Assembly (NCBI GenBank): GCA_902783065.1
Contig: CACZPV010000124.1
Span: 1-6,220, forward strand
DNA from: an uncultured Ruminococcus sp.
GTDB taxonomy: Bacteria > Bacillota > Clostridia > Oscillospirales > Acutalibacteraceae
DNA: 6,220 nt
Direction: 5' to 3'
Below are positions 1 to 6,049 of the stretch, in pieces. The translations under genes were made by a program, and so were the position numbers. Position 1 is the stretch's first letter. Each line of letters opens with the position of its first letter. The notes beneath the pieces were generated by a model, which was given only the letters and a program-made list of their open reading frames with translations, did no database searches and was not told the origin of the DNA.

Positions 1-101
1 ACTGAACTTTAATTTTTAATAATTCAACTTATCATGAACCGAGAAAGCAGACGACTGATGAAAATGTTTTAGCCTAAATGGCTGCGGGGATTAGTGAGGG
101 T

Positions 102-116
102 CCAGCGTCCCGCTGG
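102..116. repeat. Short GC-rich hairpin, CCAGCG-TCC-CGCTGG
   Basis: Perfect 6-bp inverted repeat with a 3-nt loop, GC-rich within AT-rich non-coding DNA. No T-run follows on either strand, so it is not a canonical intrinsic terminator. It may be a fragment of a dispersed GC-rich repeat or part of the 3' end of a transcript from beyond the left edge. All three plus frames contain a stop within the first 20 bases, so no plus-strand gene extends in from the left. Confidence 0.45.
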
Positions 117-127
117 CGGCAATATTG

Positions 128-184
128 TTTAAACTGCCAATTTTGTCATTGCCAAAACGGACAGAATATAGCTTTTTAAACTGC
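128..184. repeat. Two direct copies of TTTAAACTGC upstream of the double-HTH gene
   Basis: Identical 10-mers lie at 128-137 and 175-184, 47 bp apart start to start. The first copy is part of the palindrome GTTTAAAC (127-134). The second lies just upstream of the TATAAT-like sequence at 192-197. The position would suit an upstream regulator site, but ten identical AT-rich bases can arise by chance. Confidence 0.3.
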
Positions 185-191
185 AATCGTT

Positions 192-197
192 TATAAT
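192..197 (+). promoter_or_regulatory. Possible -10 element (TATAAT) for the double-HTH gene
   Basis: TATAAT matches the sigma-A -10 consensus exactly and lies 71 bp upstream of the start codon at 269. No good -35 hexamer is found 16-18 bp upstream (the sequence there is close to TAGCTT), and there is no extended -10 TG. The promoter would therefore be weak or activator-dependent. An alternative is TTGTCA (143-148) with TATAGC (167-172) at 18-bp spacing. Confidence 0.35.
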
Positions 198-208
198 AAT
201 ACTGTTAC

Positions 209-237
209 CTGAATCCGTACATATTTCACGGATTCAG
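209..237. promoter_or_regulatory. Perfect 10-bp inverted repeat ahead of the double-HTH gene
   Basis: CTGAATCCGT (209-218) and ACGGATTCAG (228-237) are exact reverse complements separated by 9 bases. The repeat lies between the TATAAT-like sequence and the ribosome binding site, so it would start about 5 nt into the transcript. It could be a DNA operator (perhaps for autoregulation by the encoded double-HTH protein) or a 5' UTR hairpin. No T-run follows it, so it is not a terminator. The right arm recurs near the end of vanZ at 2248-2261. Confidence 0.5.
224..237. repeat. 14-bp direct repeat TTTCACGGATTCAG, left copy
   Basis: This 14-mer is identical to 2248-2261 and in the same orientation. 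The two copies bracket the double-HTH gene and the hairpin-rich intergenic region. The left copy includes the right arm of the inverted repeat at 209-237. It could be a footprint of insertion or a repeated protein-binding half-site; sequence alone does not decide. Confidence 0.4.
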
Positions 238-268
238 CCAACACTAAAAAATTCGGAAAGTGATATGA

Positions 269-2005
269 ATGGAATTTAACGAGATATTGAATAGTTATAT
301 AGAAAAGGTGGGCTGTACCAATAAGGGATTATCTGATCTGTCCGGAATTTCCGCCGAAACAATCGGCAGATACCGTAAGGGCAGCAGAAAACCCACACGT
401 AAAAGTGATACGATTCAAAAGCTGTCGGAAGGACTTAGTAAGCTTTCCGACAATAAACTGTCCGAAGCAGAGATATATCATACACTATATGAATCTCTTA
501 ATGATGGAATAAATGTTGAATTTAATATTTATGTATCTAATTTAAACAAACTGACCGAATGTATGGAAATATCAAAAAGTGAGCTTGCCAAAGGTCTGAA
601 TTTTGATCCATCCTATATCTCCAGAATCCTGTCCGGCAAGCGAAAGCCGTCACAGATTCAGAAATTCAATTCAGATATATCCATGTTTGCATCAAGACGA
701 TTATTTGCTTTTGGGAAGATTCCGGAGCTTGCCGAACTGATCGGATGCAATGCGGATACGCTGAAAAACGAAGAAACCGCCGCAAAAAAGATATATAAAT
801 GGCTCGGTGCAAACGATCCTATAATGCCCACGTATCATATGGATAAATTTCTCCTTAAACTGGATGAATTTGATCTGGATGAATATATTAAGGCAATTCG
901 TTTTGATAAGATCAAGCTTCCCACCTCTCCCTTTCGTTTTCCTTCCACAAAAAAAGGCAGTGGTCTTGCCGCAATGATGGAACTGGAAATGGATTTCATC
1001 AAAGCCACTATACTCTCCAAGTCAAAAGACGATATTATTATATACAGCGATATGCCCATGGAAGAAATGGCAAAAGATAAAGAATTTCCTAAAAAATGGA
1101 TGTTCGGAACGGCAATGATGCTCAAAAAGGGACTTCATCTTCATATGATCCACGACATAAGCCGTCCGTTTGAGGAAATGATGCTCGGACTGGAAAGCTA
1201 TATTCCGATGTATATGACCGGACAGATTTCCCCGTATTACCTGAAAAATAATCAAAGTGAAATATTTCATCATATGATTAAAGTATCAGGAGCGGCAAGT
1301 CTTTCAGGGGAAGCCATTTCATCATGTCATAAGGACGGACGATATTATTTTACCAACAATAAAGAAGAACTAAAATATTATCGTAAAAGAGCCAGCGACC
1401 TGCTGTCCAAAGCATATCCGCTGATGGACATTTATACTGAGAGCAATCAAATACCTTTTAACAATTTCTTCAAAAAATTTCTCAGCCTTCCCGTTGAAAG
1501 AAAAATGATCTTCGGCAGTCTTCCGTCATTTACACTGACGGATGATCTGCTGTGTCAGATTGCAAAACGTCAAAACCTTAAAAAATCGGAAATTGACCGA
1601 TTAAAAAATTTCATACGGACATATAAGAAACTCATTTGTAAAATGCTGGAAGACAACAAAGCAGAATTTGAAATTCCTGTACTGACTGAAGAAGAATTTA
1701 TAAAAGCACCGTTAAATATTTCATTTCCGGAGAACTTTTTTTATCAGGTATTGCCCTGCACTTACAATGAATATCTTCTGCACCTGAAAGAAACCAAAAA
1801 ATTCGCCTCTGAATACAGCAATTGTACCCTTACTTACGGAAACACTTCCGGATTCCGCAACATTACCATTACGATTATACGTAATACAGTGGTTATGGTT
1901 TCTAAAAATATTTCTCCGGCAATTCACTTTGTTATCCATCACCCAAGAATGGTGGAAGCTTTTGAAAATTTTGCTTTTCCCATTCTTGACGATCAGATAA
2001 CATAA
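269..2005 (+). CDS. Putative transcriptional regulator with two Xre-type HTH segments and a large uncharacterised C-terminal region
   Basis: A 578-residue, probably cytoplasmic protein with no signal peptide or membrane segment. HTH 1 is at about residues 13-53, with KGLSDLSG and SAETIGRYRKG as the two helices. HTH 2 is at about 92-130, with KSELAKGL and DPSYISRILSGKRKPS. Both show the Xre/Cro pattern of a recognition helix followed by a basic G-x-R-K-P turn. Residues about 235-326 form a distinctive block, from DIIIYSDMP through HMIHDISRPFEEM to IPMYMTGQISPYY. From memory, similar blocks occur in clostridial HTH proteins of unknown ligand; I cannot name a domain. The C-terminus ends in an HFVIHHPRMVEAFENF segment. 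The start is supported by GGAAAG (255-260), 8 nt upstream. The gene stands alone, convergent with the pyr operon, and its leader holds a perfect inverted repeat suited to autoregulation. DNA binding is likely; target and effector are unknown. Confidence 0.8.
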   Translation: MEFNEILNSYIEKVGCTNKGLSDLSGISAETIGRYRKGSRKPTRKSDTIQKLSEGLSKLSDNKLSEAEIYHTLYESLNDGINVEFNIYVSNLNKLTECMEISKSELAKGLNFDPSYISRILSGKRKPSQIQKFNSDISMFASRRLFAFGKIPELAELIGCNADTLKNEETAAKKIYKWLGANDPIMPTYHMDKFLLKLDEFDLDEYIKAIRFDKIKLPTSPFRFPSTKKGSGLAAMMELEMDFIKATILSKSKDDIIIYSDMPMEEMAKDKEFPKKWMFGTAMMLKKGLHLHMIHDISRPFEEMMLGLESYIPMYMTGQISPYYLKNNQSEIFHHMIKVSGAASLSGEAISSCHKDGRYYFTNNKEELKYYRKRASDLLSKAYPLMDIYTESNQIPFNNFFKKFLSLPVERKMIFGSLPSFTLTDDLLCQIAKRQNLKKSEIDRLKNFIRTYKKLICKMLEDNKAEFEIPVLTEEEFIKAPLNISFPENFFYQVLPCTYNEYLLHLKETKKFASEYSNCTLTYGNTSGFRNITITIIRNTVVMVSKNISPAIHFVIHHPRMVEAFENFAFPILDDQIT

Positions 2006-2045
2006 AAAGTCAACTTCTTAAAAAATACGAGCTTTAATCCATTCA

Positions 2046-2076
2046 GGCGGCAGGCGTGCGCAGCGCGCCTGCCGCC
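2046..2076. repeat. Long GC-rich hairpin (11-bp perfect stem) after the double-HTH gene
   Basis: GGCGGCAGGCG (2046-2056) pairs perfectly with CGCCTGCCGCC (2066-2076). With one G-U and two further pairs the stem reaches 14 bp around a GCA loop. It lies 40 bp after the stop codon of the double-HTH gene. Neither side has a T-run, so it is not a standard intrinsic terminator, though a stem this stable could protect an mRNA 3' end or stall RNA polymerase. Its GC content contrasts strongly with the surroundings, as in REP-like dispersed elements. Confidence 0.6.
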
Positions 2077-2089
2077 GTCCACAATAATT

Positions 2090-2136
2090 CCCCTTCCGAG
2101 TGGGAAGTACACAAAAACCCCCTTCACACTGGGAAG
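2090..2136. repeat. Two near-identical 18-bp hairpin units in tandem, 29-bp period
   Basis: CCCCTTCCGAGTGGGAAG (2090-2107) and CCCCTTCACACTGGGAAG (2119-2136) agree at 15 of 18 positions. Each can fold on its own, with CTTCC/GGAAG in the first unit and CCCCCTTC/GAAGGGGG around the second. The second unit is the stem of the operon terminator. Tandem copies suggest local duplication or a dispersed hairpin element rather than a single conserved terminator. Confidence 0.55.
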
Positions 2137-2140
2137 GGGG
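2113..2140 (-). terminator. Intrinsic terminator of the pyrK-to-vanZ operon
   Basis: Read on the minus strand, CCCCCTTC (2140-2133) pairs perfectly with GAAGGGGG (2125-2118) around a 7-nt loop. It is followed at once by TTTTTGTGT, the U-tract beginning at 2117. This is a textbook Rho-independent terminator about 125 nt past the vanZ stop codon. It does not serve the plus-strand gene, because the plus side of the stem is followed by CAGGGGG rather than T residues. Confidence 0.85.
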
Positions 2141-2170
2141 CAGGGGGACGGGCAGAAAAGCTGAACCTTA

Positions 2171-2184
2171 CGGGTGAGCACCCG
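2171..2184. repeat. Small hairpin CGGGTG-AG-CACCCG between terminator and vanZ
   Basis: A 14-base near-perfect palindrome; as RNA, CGGGU/ACCCG would close a GAGC tetraloop. No T-run is present on either side. It lies in the vanZ 3' UTR before the operon terminator. I see no gene here and no RNA family I can name. Confidence 0.35.
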
Positions 2185-2247
2185 AATTAGCGAAAGTGTA
2201 TAAAATAACGCATTATTACTGTATATTTAATATGAGTTACAATTGAG

Positions 2248-2261
2248 TTTCACGGATTCAG
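2248..2261. repeat. 14-bp direct repeat TTTCACGGATTCAG, right copy
   Basis: Exact second copy of 224-237, ending three bases before the vanZ stop codon. The left arm CTGAATCCGT seen at 209-218 is absent here, so this copy is a half-site only. Both copies are preceded at a short distance by GTTAC. Confidence 0.4.
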
Positions 2262-2264
2262 GTA

Positions 2265-3185
2265 TTATTCTTCTGTAAGAACCTGAGCTACTCCTTTTGG
2301 TTTTAACTGTAAATGAACATAATCAAAACTAAGCATATTTGGATCTTCACCATTGGTCAGAATACTTCTGAGCTTATCTACCGAGCGTTTTATTACAATT
2401 CCCAGTATTGCACCCACAATCAGCATCAATACATCATCTGTACATGCAGTACCTGTATTGAAAATAAACTGCATTACCTCCGTTGCCAATCCCACTGATG
2501 CGGCTATCACAGCGATCTGCCAGATCTTGAATTTCGGTACCAATACAGAAAGATAAAATGACAGCGGCGCCAATACTATACAATGCCACATGATATAAGG
2601 TATACCATTTTCATGAGTACCATTCAGACAATCAATAATTCTTGCAAATATCATATATTCAATTTTTCTGCTTTCCTGAGATGGCTTATCAGGCATGATC
2701 AGTTTAAAAATAACAACAACAACATAAATAATCAGCAAAGCCTTCATACCGGATGACATAAACCTTGCAAAACCTCTGCGTGTATCATTATTATCGCTGC
2801 TTCCCTTTGACAACAGACGGATAAGCATACAAAATACAAATGGTACAATCCATAGCAAAAACATACTGACAATCCTGTACGAATCCAGATCCGGCCAGTA
2901 TCCGTTCGGATCTTCGGAAAATCCGAAAATGATCTCCAGCAAAAATGACACTCCATTAAGCAGCGACATGGTAATAAGCGAAATACCAACAGACTCATAC
3001 CGCTTGGTGATAAAAAACAAGACTCCGGTTATCACCAGCGATATCAGGAAAATATACGCTTCACACAGTCCTTCCGCTTCTATCTGATTTTTAGCATCAT
3101 TCGGCAGCAAAAACAGCATCAGTCCTGCCGCCAGCCCCAATGAAAACTGACTGATCGTAAGCTTCTGGCTTGGAAGAACATTCAT
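2265..3185 (-). CDS. VanZ-like family integral membrane protein
   Basis: A 306-residue polytopic membrane protein with about eight hydrophobic segments, at roughly residues 12-28, 43-60, 66-88, 104-125, 147-164, 200-217, 222-242 and 250-266. The VanZ-like signature is in the last two: GLATEVMQF, a polar turn with TDD, then LMLIVGAILG, matching the family's conserved E-x-x-Q and D residues and glycine-rich final helix. VanZ itself gives low-level teicoplanin resistance, but most relatives have unknown function and this one should not be called a resistance gene. The first four segments precede the usual VanZ core, making it longer than minimal members. The start is well supported: AGGAGG lies 8 nt upstream inside the 3' end of ruvX, and the start codon overlaps the ruvX stop as ATGA, implying translational coupling. 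It is the last gene before the terminator. Confidence 0.8.
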   Translation of the reverse strand: MNVLPSQKLTISQFSLGLAAGLMLFLLPNDAKNQIEAEGLCEAYIFLISLVITGVLFFITKRYESVGISLITMSLLNGVSFLLEIIFGFSEDPNGYWPDLDSYRIVSMFLLWIVPFVFCMLIRLLSKGSSDNNDTRRGFARFMSSGMKALLIIYVVVVIFKLIMPDKPSQESRKIEYMIFARIIDCLNGTHENGIPYIMWHCIVLAPLSFYLSVLVPKFKIWQIAVIAASVGLATEVMQFIFNTGTACTDDVLMLIVGAILGIVIKRSVDKLRSILTNGEDPNMLSFDYVHLQLKPKGVAQVLTEE

Positions 3186-3601
3186 AAGTGATTCCTCCTG
3201 TAATTCAGATAATCTTCAAGTATAATTACAGCTGCTACACTGTCAACAACTTCCTTGCGCTTCTTACCTCTTTTATTATTCATATTGAGGTATTCATAAG
3301 CCGTAACGGTGGTACAGCGTTCGTCACGCAGTACTACCTCCATGCCGCTGAGCTGCAAAAGCTTCTCTTTGAACATACGGACATTTTGTGCGCTTTCACC
3401 CTCACTGCCGTCCATATTCCGCGGCAATCCGAGAACGATTTGCTGAGCACCCTTTTCCTGTGCTATACTGCTGATTTTTTCAGCAAGAGCATCCATATTA
3501 TATTCTTTAATTGTTCCGACAGGCGAGGCAACAACCTCGTTTTTATCACATACGGCAATGCCTGTCCTTACCTTGCCGTAATCCACTGATAATATGACCA
3601 T
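3182..3601 (-). CDS. ruvX: Putative pre-16S rRNA nuclease / Holliday junction resolvase-like protein, YqgF/RuvX family
   Basis: A 139-residue cytoplasmic protein of the RNase H-like YqgF family, matching the usual 135-150 length. Family motifs appear in order: VDYGKVRTGIAV at residues 6-17 with catalytic Asp7, IVLGLPRNMDGSEG at 55-68, RDERCTT at 92-98 (most members have DERLTT), and a terminal VDSVAAVIILEDYL with the last acidic residue Asp120. Members mature the 16S rRNA 5' end; a resolvase role was proposed earlier. The frame is open to an ATG at 3631, but I chose 3601 because GAGGA lies 7 nt upstream of it and because MVILSVDYG is the normal family N-terminus, while the extra ten residues (MPPANKEETE) are not. 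The gene overlaps vanZ by 4 bp (ATGA) and follows the phosphatase gene after 84 nt, a gap holding a weak possible promoter. Confidence 0.92.
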   Translation of the reverse strand: MVILSVDYGKVRTGIAVCDKNEVVASPVGTIKEYNMDALAEKISSIAQEKGAQQIVLGLPRNMDGSEGESAQNVRMFKEKLLQLSGMEVVLRDERCTTVTAYEYLNMNNKRGKKRKEVVDSVAAVIILEDYLNYRRNHL

Positions 3602-3662
3602 TTCCGTTTCCTCTTTATTCGCAGGCGGCACTGACCCTCGCCTTTTTACAAATTGGCTGAGG

Positions 3663-3668
3663 ATAATA
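3663..3668 (-). promoter_or_regulatory. Weak possible internal promoter ahead of ruvX
   Basis: On the minus strand TATTAT sits about 62 nt before the ruvX start. The best -35 candidate, ATTGAT, is 16 bp upstream and poor. The 84-nt gap is the longest inside the operon, which makes a secondary promoter plausible but unproven. Confidence 0.2.
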
Positions 3669-3685
3669 TTTTTAGTACTGAAAAA

Positions 3686-4306
3686 TCAATGAATGATTTC
3701 CAGATGATCCGTATAATTTTCCATCACTATTTCAGGAAGATTTATTCCGTCTGTCTTTACAACATTAACTGAAGTATTGGTTCCAAGCGGCACTGCAGCA
3801 ACATTTTCTACCTTCCAGCCATGAAGATAACACATCAGACATTTAATTGCGCATCCATGAGAAACAATACATACCGTTTTTCCTTCATTTTCTCTGATAA
3901 TATCATCAACCGCTTCTTTCATCCTGTCGTAAACCTGCGCCATGGATTCACCATTCGGTGCCTTGAAAACGGCGGGGGCATTACGCCAGTCAGAAAATTC
4001 CTGCGGATATTCCTTTTCGATATCCGTAAGCTGTTTTCCTTCCCAGTCACCTGCATTGATCTCCGCAAGTCTGTCATCTGTCTTTACCGGAACATTATGA
4101 TATACATTAATTCCATCTGTCGTCTGCCTTGCCCTTTTAAGGGAGCTTGTATAAAATACATCAATTGGTTCTGATGCAAGAAGTTCTGTAACTGCACCTA
4201 TCTGTGCTCTGCCATTCGGGGTAATATCGCTGTCTATTTTTCCCTGAAAAAAACGTTTCAGATTGCCTTCCGCCTGACAGTGGCGGACAATAATGAGCTT
4301 TGTCAT
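3686..4306 (-). CDS. Histidine phosphatase family protein (phosphoglycerate mutase-like)
   Basis: A 206-residue cytoplasmic protein of the cofactor-independent-size branch of the histidine phosphatase superfamily. The N-terminal LIIVRHCQAEGN (residues 4-15) holds the phospho-accepting His9 next to Arg8; the usual RHG is RHC here. It is followed by ITPNGRAQ (28-35), the substrate-pocket segment YTSSLKRARQT (52-62), EINAGDWEG with Glu82 (82-90), and the second catalytic histidine in VSHGCAIKCL (148-157, His150). All catalytic residues expected for an active phosphatase are present. The substrate cannot be read from sequence: relatives include broad-specificity phosphatases, alpha-ribazole phosphatases and mutases, and no cobalamin genes are adjacent. 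The start lies 6 nt after the pyrD stop, with GAGG in the end of pyrD about 11 nt upstream, so it is co-transcribed with pyrimidine genes. Confidence 0.88.
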   Translation of the reverse strand: MTKLIIVRHCQAEGNLKRFFQGKIDSDITPNGRAQIGAVTELLASEPIDVFYTSSLKRARQTTDGINVYHNVPVKTDDRLAEINAGDWEGKQLTDIEKEYPQEFSDWRNAPAVFKAPNGESMAQVYDRMKEAVDDIIRENEGKTVCIVSHGCAIKCLMCYLHGWKVENVAAVPLGTNTSVNVVKTDGINLPEIVMENYTDHLEIIH

Positions 4307-4312
4307 CAGAAA

Positions 4313-5221
4313 TTACACCTCAACTGTTGCCGTAAGATCTCTTACGGACGGGATATTATGCGTATCAAGATAACCGTGAAGACCTTCAGAGATTTTCAAA
4401 GGCGCATATGGATCAGTAAACAATACTGTACCGACCTGGATTGCATCTGCACCTGCAATAATCATTTCCACCGCATCCTGCCATGTAGTTATACCGCCCA
4501 GACCGATCACAGGGATCTTTACCGCTTTTTTTACCTGATATACCATTCTTACAGCCACAGGAAATACAGCGGGACCCGACATGCCTCCTGTTGCATTTTT
4601 AATAATCGGACGGCGTGTATTTATATCAATTTTCATACCTGTAAGCGTATTGATCAGTGATACAGCATCTGCGCCTGCACCTTCCGCAGCCTTTGCAACT
4701 GCTGCAATATCGGAAACGTTCGGTGAAAGCTTGATTATCAAAGGCTTAGTGCAGTATTTTCTTACTGCTGCCGTTATTTTTTCTACTGATTCCGGAGAAG
4801 TACCGAACTGCGCTCCTCCCTCTTTTACATTCGGGCAGGAAATGTTAAGCTCTACCATATCGACATCCGTATCAGACAGTATTTCGCAGATCTTACAGTA
4901 ATCTTCTTCTGTACTTCCTGCCGCATTAGCAATAACCACCGTATTCTGTTTTTTCAACCACGGCAGTTCGGTATTAATAAAATGCTCCACACCGGGGTTC
5001 TGAAGTCCTACTGCATTCAACATTCCCATAGGTGTTTCCGCAATTCTCGGCGGAGGATTTCCGGGACGTTCTTTCAGCGTAGTACCTTTACAGGAAATTC
5101 CGCCAAACACGGAAAGCGGGTACAATTCTCCATATTCATGTCCGAATCCTATCGTACCCGATGCAGCGATAATAGGATTATTAAATTCCACACCAGCAAT
5201 ATTGACACTCAGATCTGCCAT
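4313..5221 (-). CDS. pyrD: Dihydroorotate dehydrogenase B (NAD+), catalytic subunit PyrD
   Basis: The FMN-binding TIM-barrel subunit that oxidises dihydroorotate to orotate, step four of UMP synthesis, passing electrons to PyrK. It is about 302 residues, normal for class 1B. Signatures, numbered from the 5221 start: NPIIAASGTIGFG near the N-terminus; SCKGTT with FMN/substrate Lys45; NAVGLQNPG (69-77); ELNISCPNV with Cys129, the catalytic base that marks class 1 enzymes (class 2 uses Ser); LIIKLSPN with Lys164; INTLTGM with Asn191; GGMSGPA; and the phosphate-binding IGLGGI and IQVGTVLF. Two starts are possible. ATG at 5227 is only 4 nt from AGGAGG (5237-5232); ATG at 5221 is 10 nt away and overlaps the pyrK stop as TAATG. 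I prefer 5221, giving MADLSVNIAG, but 5227 (MVMADL) cannot be excluded. Either way it is coupled to pyrK. Confidence 0.95.
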   Translation of the reverse strand: MADLSVNIAGVEFNNPIIAASGTIGFGHEYGELYPLSVFGGISCKGTTLKERPGNPPPRIAETPMGMLNAVGLQNPGVEHFINTELPWLKKQNTVVIANAAGSTEEDYCKICEILSDTDVDMVELNISCPNVKEGGAQFGTSPESVEKITAAVRKYCTKPLIIKLSPNVSDIAAVAKAAEGAGADAVSLINTLTGMKIDINTRRPIIKNATGGMSGPAVFPVAVRMVYQVKKAVKIPVIGLGGITTWQDAVEMIIAGADAIQVGTVLFTDPYAPLKISEGLHGYLDTHNIPSVRDLTATVEV

Positions 5222-5979
5222 TACCATACAACCTCCTCTGCTCTGAATACAGGACCATCCTTACATACATGTTTATAAGTAAATGTTCCGTCCTCTTTAT
5301 TGATGCCTACAGCACATCCAAGACACGCACCAATACCACATGCCATTCTTTGTTCAAGCGATACAAAACATTCCTTATGGTGCTGTGCAGCCATTCCTGC
5401 AATATTTTTCAGCATAGGTGCAGGTCCGCAGGCACAAATCATATCAGCTTCGTCGATAACTTCCTCCAAAGGTCCGGTAACAAAACCATGTATGCCATAG
5501 CTTCCGTTATCTGTTGTTTCAATCAGACGACAACCGATTTTCCGGAAATCCTCCGTAAGAATAACAGCACTTTTATCACGGAAACCATTGATAACAACAG
5601 CATTTTTACCAGCCTGTTTAGCACTGTAAAGCATAGGTGGAACACCAATACCGCCGCCGATAAAGATTATTTTTTTATCTTTTGGTAAATCAAAACCATT
5701 TCCCAGCGGACAAATCATATTAATGCTGCTGCCAACATCTGTTTCCGAAAGAATTTTAGTACCCTCTCCCTTGACTTCAAAAACAAGACGTATTGTATCG
5801 TTTTCGACATCACAAACAGAAATAGGTCTGCGAAGTGTTTTTCCGGGAACAAGCAAATGTGCAAATTGTCCCGGTTTTGTTATTTCAGCCAGATCCGCAT
5901 TTTTCAGTCTGAAATCATATATAGTAGACGTCAGCTGATATTTTTCCGTCAAAAGACAGTCCTGAGCGTCAAATTTCAT
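5221..5979 (-). CDS. pyrK: Dihydroorotate dehydrogenase B (NAD+), electron transfer subunit PyrK
   Basis: A 252-residue FAD and [2Fe-2S] subunit that moves electrons from PyrD's FMN to NAD+; together they form the PyrD2-PyrK2 enzyme. The N-terminal ferredoxin-reductase-like barrel carries the flavin motif LRRPISV (49-55). The NAD-binding part begins with IFIGGGIGVPPM (105-116) and includes CACGPAPML (182-190). The cluster ligands are Cys214, 219, 222 and 239 in ACGIGACLGCAV and HVCKDGPVF, a C-x4-C-x2-C-x16-C pattern, so the protein appears complete. The start at 5979 gives MKFDAQD; the nearest Shine-Dalgarno-like AAAGGA (5996-5991) is 11 nt away, longer than ideal, so initiation may be weak or modulated. 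It is the first gene of the operon, behind a promoter and structured leader, and its stop overlaps pyrD. Confidence 0.95.
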   Translation of the reverse strand: MKFDAQDCLLTEKYQLTSTIYDFRLKNADLAEITKPGQFAHLLVPGKTLRRPISVCDVENDTIRLVFEVKGEGTKILSETDVGSSINMICPLGNGFDLPKDKKIIFIGGGIGVPPMLYSAKQAGKNAVVINGFRDKSAVILTEDFRKIGCRLIETTDNGSYGIHGFVTGPLEEVIDEADMICACGPAPMLKNIAGMAAQHHKECFVSLEQRMACGIGACLGCAVGINKEDGTFTYKHVCKDGPVFRAEEVVW

Positions 5980-6008
5980 ACCGCAATCATTCCTTTACAT
6001 TAATTTGC

Positions 6009-6049
6009 GCTGCTTAAGGTTCCGTATGAACATACGGCAAAAAAGCAGC
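6009..6049 (-). promoter_or_regulatory. Nested stem-loop in the pyrK 5' leader
   Basis: On the minus strand GCTGCTT (6049-6043) pairs perfectly with AAGCAGC (6015-6009). Inside it, CCGTATG (6037-6031) and CATACGG (6028-6022) form a second perfect inverted repeat, best drawn as a 6-bp stem with a GTTC loop. The structure would begin about 8 nt after the predicted transcription start and end about 30 nt before the pyrK start codon. It has no following U-tract and does not resemble a PyrR binding loop that I can recognise. Possible roles are mRNA 5' protection or control of pyrK expression. Confidence 0.55.

Noticed and set aside
1..268. Possible gene fragment or RNA gene at the left edge
   Set aside because: All three plus frames hit a stop within the first 20 bases, minus-strand starts checked here close within a few codons, and no tRNA or named RNA pattern was seen.
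1993..2181. 62-codon minus-strand open frame with a PSPCPLPSVKG-like product
   Set aside because: It runs straight through the terminator and hairpin units, has no clear ribosome binding site, and its product is explained by repeat sequence. It is not a credible gene.
3188..3589. 133-codon plus-strand open frame opposite ruvX
   Set aside because: It is antisense to a strongly supported ruvX gene with all motifs; the protein looks like a shadow translation.
3675..3703. AT-rich hairpin with a short T-run (AAATCA/TGATTT on the minus strand) at the end of the phosphatase gene
   Set aside because: The stem is short, with a single G-C pair, and overlaps the stop codon. It is too weak to call a terminator, and the operon continues downstream with coupled genes.
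4280..4660. 126-codon plus-strand open frame opposite pyrD
   Set aside because: It is a shadow of pyrD, with low-complexity, Cys/His/Tyr-rich antisense composition and no domain.
5269..5688. 139-codon plus-strand open frame opposite pyrK
   Set aside because: It is antisense to the intact pyrK and has no recognisable features.
5976..5990. Four-codon minicistron (MIAV) whose TGA overlaps the pyrK start
   Set aside because: Its ATG abuts the AAAGGA with no spacing, so initiation there is unlikely; it is probably a coincidence of sequence.
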